DNA of 64,000 nt from Neckera pumila (lineage: Eukaryota > Streptophyta > Bryopsida > Hypnales > Neckeraceae). Shown in pieces: positions 57,765 to 64,000 of this stretch (position 1 is its first letter; the number at the start of each line of letters is the position of its first letter). The stretch spans positions 13,561,660 to 13,625,659 of the forward strand of contig OZ018414.1 in assembly GCA_963969595.1 (NCBI GenBank), written 5' to 3'. The translations under genes were made by a program, and so were the position numbers. The notes below the pieces were generated by a model. The model was not told where the DNA came from. It worked only from the letters and a program-made list of their open reading frames with translations, and ran no database searches.

Positions 57765-58577
57765 CCCCTTAAAGACGAGAAGCTCAAATTTTGAACAATG
57801 GATGAACATAAATACATCCTAAATACACAAAAATGCGGTTTTCCATGAATAGATTTTTTCAAAGATTCTTGTGTTAATTCTTTAATATTTATATAATATA
57901 TAACATTTTTTGAAGACTTTGTTTTGCAAATATTCTGTAATTCAAAAGATATTAGTAGGTTTGCCTTCAAAGGATAACTTTTTCAATTCAAAAAATGACC
58001 CTTTAAAATTGACTAAAATAAAAAAATAAAATAATAGCCTTGAAGAATCACTATGATCAGAACTTAATATTTTGATCTTAAAAGAAAAAAAATTGCAAAA
58101 AACAAAATATTCAATCTATAATCAATTTTAGAAGGAATTTTTAATTTTTGGCTTCAAATTTAATTGAAAATATTGGTTTGTGTATCAACTGATTAACCAT
58201 ACGGATAAAATCTACAAATCATATTTTACAACCATTATTTGAGAGCAATGATGCCAATATTTGAGCGCACAGACTCAAGCCTATGACTCTTGAATCTAAT
58301 TGTAGGTATGTACCTAAATCCATGTGAAGGTGCTTATATTATATGTACCTATATAACATTAATACATTATAACATGGAAAGAATCTATAATATAGACACC
58401 TATAACCATACAAAGTATATATAATATAGACTTCTAGGCTCACAGCTCATAGCCATTCTATGCTCACAAGCTAGCACTCCTCGTTTGAGAGTCATCATAA
58501 AAAAAAAATTTGAGTTTCACTTTATAATACATCTTCACAATTTTGGAAATTTAAACTACCCCTTGATCTTTAAAGGA
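57765..58577. mobile_element. piggyBac-like MITE, family J (813 bp)
   Basis: CTAA (57761-57764) precedes CCCCTTAAAGACGAG, and TTAA (58578-58581) follows the right end GATCTTTAAAGGA. The inverted termini match imperfectly. The interior is AT-rich and non-coding; a 69-codon minus-strand frame near the left end has no features. Confidence 0.55.
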
Positions 58578-58831
58578 TTAAAGACATGCTGACCTTGAAT
58601 TGTCATTTAAATTGAATGCACTAGATATATTTCAAGCAACGTTTTTGGTTACAAATACCTTAGGTATATTTTGAAAATATGGTTGCTATGAGCATCTCAA
58701 TCATGGATCCCAAAATATTTGCTTCAAGTTCACTTTTCTTGATGGATTGTTGCAAATTTGGGGGACTAAATATATGTACACTTTTTTGGCCCCAAAGGAT
58801 TTGTCTTGTCCACATCATTTTCTAGGAGTTT

Positions 58832-58858
58832 TTTTTTTGAAACACATGGACAGTTTCC
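58832..58858 (-). mobile_element. 27-bp retroposon micro-insertion with 15-16-bp target duplication
   Basis: A T-run followed by GAAACACATGGACAGTTTCC is bounded by direct repeats ATTTTCTAGGAGTTT at 58817-58831 and 58859-58873. The inserted bases are the extreme 3' end plus tail of the retroposon family also seen at 11762-11805 and 26510-26556, in minus orientation. It is a drastically 5'-truncated target-primed insertion. Confidence 0.75.
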
Positions 58859-59032
58859 ATTTTCTAGGAGTTTCTTGGACTGAAAATTTTGAAAGTGAAG
58901 TGACATTCATTAGTCTCTTCAATTTGACAATTTTCATTGGCTAAAAATGTAATTTCCATTCTTATTTGCCTCTAACATACCTGCCCCTAATTGCATTTTT
59001 TTGTAAAATCCTCCGCACAGATTTTTCTTTAA

Positions 59033-59748
59033 CCTAAATGATGGACACATGACCACCTCACTGCGCATCACTCAATTTGCTACCATTTTGCAACTAGATA
59101 TGTATGGAAATTTTTAAATGTTTTTTTAAGATGAAATTAGATGTCTTCTTTACTTCACAATTTTATTTTGGGGGGGAAGGGGAAATTCCTTTTTGAGAAT
59201 TTTTGAAAAAAAAGTGCAAAAAAATCACATCAAATAGAAAATTATTTCAAAAAATGTGGAAATTTCACCATATATGTATATTACAATGACAAACATCACA
59301 GCATAAACCCAATTTCTATGTCATTCTAAAATTAAAATTCAATAGAAATTGAGTATGCATCCAAAGTTCAAATTGTAAAAAAATATTCAAAATTTTGAAT
59401 TTTCCAAAATTTGAATTGGAGAAGAAACTAGAGTAGGTGAACTTCATTTTGTTAGTTGGGCTCAATTTCAAAAAATATCATTTTTGTGGAGAAATTTCAG
59501 ATTTTGAGTAAGGAGCAACAAAGCCCCAAAATACAATAAAATAGCATATTTGGTGATCTGTTTTTTTACTAGCTTCTCATTTACGTGAAGACAAACACTT
59601 GCAAGACTATATACTCAATTGGATATTCTTCATAACCCAACATGAAAGGTCAACAAGAGAAACCGGATGAAAAAGTGCTTCTAACTTCCTTCCAACTTAC
59701 TAGATTGTCATCCAAACGCTATAGAATGGCGCCTCCGGCGTTGCAGGA
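59033..59748 (+). mobile_element. piggyBac-like MITE, family B copy 2 (716 bp)
   Basis: It begins CCTAAATGATGGAC after TTAA (59029-59032) and ends GTTGCAGGA before TTAA (59749-59752). It aligns along its length with 7283-8020. It is non-coding. Confidence 0.7.
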
Positions 59749-59752
59749 TTAA

Positions 59753-62236
59753 ATTGCATACCTTTCTTATCCATGACATTAACTCTTGTAATGACAAGAT
59801 GGGCTGATTTCCAACCCCCCTCCGCCCTTTAAAAAATCCCCACCGACAGATCATAATGAAATAAAAAAAGGACCTCCATCCATGTTGTTGATTTCAATTG
59901 GGAAGGTGAAAAATCCTTGGCCGTTGATTCTCATCTGAATTGGATATACAGATACGGATATATGTTATTAATATGGGATGTTATATACAATACAGATGTG
60001 GATAGAAAATACAGAATATAAAATACGGGATACAATACAGATATGGAATAAGGATACAATGCATATCCCATATTGTTTGCAAGTACCTAGTTCTTTGGAA
60101 ATTACAAATAGAAAGGAGAGGTGGCAAGTCAATTGAAAAAAAATTAATCAAAAATATTAAAAATTAAAAGGGAGGGTGGATCAATTAGAAAATAATTAAT
60201 TAAAATATTAAAAATTAAAAATTAAGTGGGGGGGCTTTTGAGTAAATGGAGGAGGGAGGTGCATTAATTGAAATCACTATCCACTCAAAAGATAGCTCAC
60301 ACTATGGTCGATTTTGAATATTCTTATTTTTTAGCACTTTAGAAATATATACTTTCTAGATATGGTCTCCAAAATGCTTTTAATCTCTTTTAGACTCTTT
60401 ACAAGCCTAACGAACATTTAAACAATTCAATAATGAAAACTATGCTCAAATGTTTATTCAAATATTTTTTTAAATGTTGTTACCAAAGCTGTATGGATTG
60501 GCTTATTTTTATAATAAATTCTCTGATTAAGATACATTGAGAATTTGATTAATGTCTAACAAACATTTAAACAATCCAATAAGGTAAACCATACTCAAAT
60601 GTTTAATCACATACTTTTCCCAATGTTGTATTTATTAGATTATTCATATAATAAAGCCCTTGATTAATGTAAGGTGAGAAATCCAATTGATCTCTACCAC
60701 ATCTTGCTAGACTTCTCTTATAGTCTCACCTAGAATATCACCTATTTTAATAGTTTCAACTCTCAAAAATGATGTATTTGATAGTTTAATGGAATAAATT
60801 GTACCATCAACTTAGTCTATTTATACCCAAATGAATTCAAAAACTCAATGAAAGCAAACATTAGAAGTCTGCATTATGAGATGTAGAGATTAAAAGATGA
60901 AAATAGGGGGCACCCTTAGTTTCATGTTGTTTATCATCTCACACCATGCATAAAAATGAATACATTTGAGAGTTCAATGGAGTAATTAATGCCCTCTTAG
61001 ACTAATTGCTCCCATACAAATTCAAAACTTTCAATCAAATCAAGAATTGAATGTACATAAGTCATAGATGTACTGGTTAGAAGATAAGAAGAAGAGATCA
61101 AAGGTAAATAAAATGCATGTAGGAATGTTGAATTATCAAATGTATATGTTTTTAAATCTATAAACAAAAAATAAAACAAGGTGGAACTTGGATAAGACTT
61201 ATTGGACAATTCTATTATCATGTCTCTAATTTACAAATGTCTGAGAGCCCTTATACATGTGTACAATGCTAGTAAGGAAGAAGCCCATGTTTGTGTTAAA
61301 ATCACCTTATATGTGCTACTATGTATAAGTGGTGTACATTTCAAATTTTTAATTGTACTATATTAAAGCATATTGGATCAGTAAGAATTTGTACAAATAG
61401 GGTCTCCTACCTTAGTCCCTGAGTGCAAAGAAGGCCTAATTGAAGGTTTAGTATATTGATTTGTCCTACTAGTGCGTATTCTGTAACAAATCTATATATG
61501 CTTATAATGATATTTTTACAATTGAAAGCAAGATTATTTTTACCAATGATATTTGTTATGATTTTTCAACATAAAGAGAATTAATACGTACATACCATAG
61601 GTAAAAACACTCCTCCTTTGTAAATAGTTAAAACCATAACTACAATAAGTTCATTTTGTAACATGCACTGCGGTGGGTACTCCAAAACCACCACTTTTGC
61701 TAATGTACATAATTACTATTATTAGATAAGTCAAATTTTCTTCTTGGCAAGTGAAAGGAAGTTCCAACGCATCAAAGACTGCAACATTTGGATACTGTAT
61801 GCAAAAGTTATAAAAAATTTGATAGATATTCTTCCATATATGTACAATGCCCTTAGAAAGTAAGGTAATCCTTGTGACTATTTTGCATGGTGATGTTTAG
61901 ACATTGTACCTCCTAGCATGAATTAACAAGATGATGTGAAGAAGATTTTGTGGATTAGAAATGTTGATTTTCTAAAGAATGTAACAATGACTCACTTGCT
62001 TAAAAAAGATCAACTATATTTAATAAATGAACAGGTTTAATTAGCAATTGACATTTGTTACACTTCATGGAGCCTTGAGAAGCAATTGTGATTTATAATG
62101 AGCTTTGTAAACATGAATTCATTGATTTCTTGTTCTAATGTGATGAAATGCAGTAATTGCCTTGATTTTGAGCTTGCAATGGTTACACATGCCCAGAAGT
62201 TTTTGCTCCAAAACTTGATTCTATTGCTCAAATTAA
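59753..62236. other. AT-rich gene-free region
   Basis: No gene seen. At 59940-60075 the sequence is an irregular GATACAGATA/ATACGGATA repeat. A related 130-bp segment occurs twice, at about 60360-60480 and 60540-60660 (both contain TAACNAACATTTAAACAAT-like blocks). Confidence 0.4.
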
Positions 62237-62623
62237 TTGTCAGAAAAGTTGTTGTGTGAGTTTGAGCTATGCAATTCTATACAATACTATGACCGAATAC
62301 TTCAAGAGCAGGGCATTATTGTAGAAATGAATAAAGTTGGACTGTCTTTAAGCAGGATTTCATGTCATGTTGGAAGACCTTCGCATTTTCTTATTTGTGC
62401 TAACACTTCATATGGGTTACCTTACTTTCTAGAGGACACTCTACATATTGATTTTGGAGATGTACATAGTGATGATGGCCGTTACGTTTCAAACAGGGTG
62501 TGGTTTGGGGGTGCCCACCTTAACTTATTAGTAGGACAAAATCAGTGTACTATATTCCAAAATTTGCAAATAAACCTCCAACTCCTCCAGCGTGGCCATA
62601 GTACGGTATTCCCGCCAACGTGA
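62237..62623 (+). CDS. Unassigned ORF, 128 codons
   Basis: An open frame from 62237 to 62623 with no recognisable domain. Composition is less AT-biased than flanking DNA. A minus-strand frame at 62528-62752 overlaps it. It may be a fragment of a gene or retroelement, or chance. Confidence 0.2.
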   Translation: MSEKLLCEFELCNSIQYYDRILQEQGIIVEMNKVGLSLSRISCHVGRPSHFLICANTSYGLPYFLEDTLHIDFGDVHSDDGRYVSNRVWFGGAHLNLLVGQNQCTIFQNLQINLQLLQRGHSTVFPPT

Positions 62624-62774
62624 ACTCAATGCCACGTGGGCCCATTCTGTTACCAGAAACCGGGACACCCGTATCAGAACAGCGAAGGCCTTTCGCAACG
62701 GCGACATCTCGTATCTTAATGGCGCAACAGAGCTTCCGAGGAGGATGTGCAAGCCAGCTTGCCTCCTGTTGGTA

Positions 62775-62829
62775 AGCTTTAAATTAAGTTAAGTTAAGTT
62801 AAGTTTAGCCCTCCCTCCCTCCCTCCCCA
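62775..62829. repeat. (TTAAG)n then (CCCT)n microsatellites
   Basis: Four AAGTT units lead into CCCTCCCTCCCTCCCTCCCC. A shorter CCTCCCTCCCC occurs again at 63006-63018 ahead of the next repeat unit. Confidence 0.8.
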
Positions 62830-63644
62830 CTAGTGTTCACAAATGTGACGAAATTTAGCAAAGCTTCTACTAAAAAAATCTCCACAGCTACAGAAAATGT
62901 GAATCCCGCACTGCTAAAGTAATTCAGAACTTTCAGCACATGAGAGCAGTGCTTTCAGCAACTACAGCTAATTACGAAAATCACATTTGGGTTCAGCTTA
63001 GCCCTTCCTCCCTCCCCACCAGTGTTCACAAATGTGACTAAATGTAGCAAAGCTTCTACTAAAAAATCTCTACAGCTACAGAAATTACAGAAATTTAAAT
63101 GTGAATCCCGCAGTGCTAAATTCAAAAAGTTTCAGCACATGAGAGTAGTGCTTTCATCAGCAACTGCAGCTAATTACGGTGAAAATTACATTTGTGGACC
63201 ACTGCTGAGTTAGTCCCCACCCGCGCCATATCCATGCTATGCCATGCCAGAGACGCAACACTTCAGCCTCAATTGAGTGTCAGTACCCACCGACTCCGAC
63301 CCGTCAACAAACGCCCCAGTGCTCACAAATGGGGCTAAATTTAATTAGCCAAGTTCCTTCCGAAAACAATTTGCAGCAACAAAGAATGTAACCGGTACAA
63401 GAGTGTTAAATTTCAGAATGTAGCACATTTAGCAGTTTGTCGTTTTTAAGCAACTCAAGCTACTTAAAAATAATCACATTTGGGACCACTGAAATTTCTC
63501 GCTCTCCCCACCACACTACAGCAATTTGTAGCTGCAGAAATGTGGCTACCTGACCAGAGTGCCGAATTTGAAAATTTTGTACATTTAGCAGCATTTTTTT
63601 AGCAACTGAGGCTAACTGAAAAAATCACATTTGGGACCACTGGA
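62830..63644. repeat. Tandem cluster of four hAT-like MITE units
   Basis: Four related units follow in the same orientation: about 62830-62990, 63020-63204, 63317-63491 and a left-incomplete one ending at 63644. Complete units start CAGTGTTCACAAATGTGA or CAGTGCTCACAAATGGGG and end TCACATTTGGGACCACTG or ACATTTGTGGACCACTG, which are mutually inverted CAGTG termini typical of hAT elements. Interior GCAACT-CAGCTA blocks recur. No 8-bp duplications are evident. The units are only 175-185 bp and non-coding. Confidence 0.65.
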
Positions 63645-64000
63645 ATTTCTCTCTCCCCAGCGGAGTAGATTTTTTTCCCTCCAGCCATGTCACTCATGTG
63701 GTGATTGCCTATAAGATAAGGATGCCAATTTGTGCCATTTTAAACTACATTTTTCTATTTGTGTTTTGTTGTTTACTAATTTGGCAAATCTCCAACCCTC
63801 ACTTAGATGGGTGTGATAAAATGTAGTCCAAATAATGTACTCCAGGTTTCCTACACTCTTGTTGCAAATCGCCAAAAACAAATCCGCTGCTCCCCACCAT
63901 GCAAAGCTTGCTCTGACATCGCTGATCATCACTACTGACACCCTCACCCCTCCACATTCCCCTTTTGCCTTTCCCACATTCGGCTTTCAATACGGTCATC
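63645..64000. other. Window end, no gene supported
   Basis: A minus-strand open frame at 63690-63977 has no recognisable domain. Nothing else can be supported. Confidence 0.3.

Noticed and set aside
1..64000. tRNA and rRNA genes
   Set aside because: None was recognised by eye in either strand; a covariance-model scan would be needed to exclude short RNA genes.

Overview
This window looks like nuclear DNA from a eukaryote with a large, repeat-rich genome. It is AT-rich and full of A/T homopolymer tracts. There is one intact-looking host gene in 64 kb, and most of the recognisable remainder is transposon sequence. A land plant is my best inference: a CACTA element has the plant-type terminus CACTACTAGAAAAG with a 3-bp target duplication, and the CENP-B/pogo transposase type is common in seed-free plants. 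The abundance of piggyBac-like TTAA elements is unusual for flowering plants, so a bryophyte, lycophyte or fern is plausible. The species cannot be fixed from the sequence alone.

Layout. 0-4.2 kb: a TA-flanked inverted-repeat element, TTAA-flanked piggyBac-like MITEs, and two copies of a 142/183-bp MITE with 30-bp inverted repeats and 4-bp duplications. 4.3-6.4 kb (minus): an uninterrupted 687-codon AIG1/GIMAP-like P-loop GTPase gene. 7.3-16.6 kb: more TTAA MITEs, a 1.1-kb piggyBac-like element and short retroposon insertions. 18.5-21.4 kb (minus): a decayed pogo/Tigger-like transposase in one long frame with several stops, one frameshift and an Asp-to-Asn change at the first catalytic position. 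22.4-24.3 kb: two MITEs sharing one TTAA. 26.7-41.2 kb: a complete piggyBac-type element whose transposase is split by a 7.8-kb CACTA element inserted directly before the codon of the second catalytic Asp. The CACTA element itself carries further MITEs. 41.2-64 kb: more MITE families, a CACTA-like foldback element, minisatellites, a 27-bp retroposon remnant with a full target duplication, and a cluster of hAT-like MITE units at the end.

The genes do not form a pathway. The coherent story is a record of transposition. At least eleven TTAA-type (piggyBac-like) element groups can be delimited by their inverted ends, several are nested or butt against each other at shared TTAA sites, and the two recognisable transposase genes are both broken. 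Coordinates of elements were read by eye from the sequence. Where only one end could be found, this is stated.
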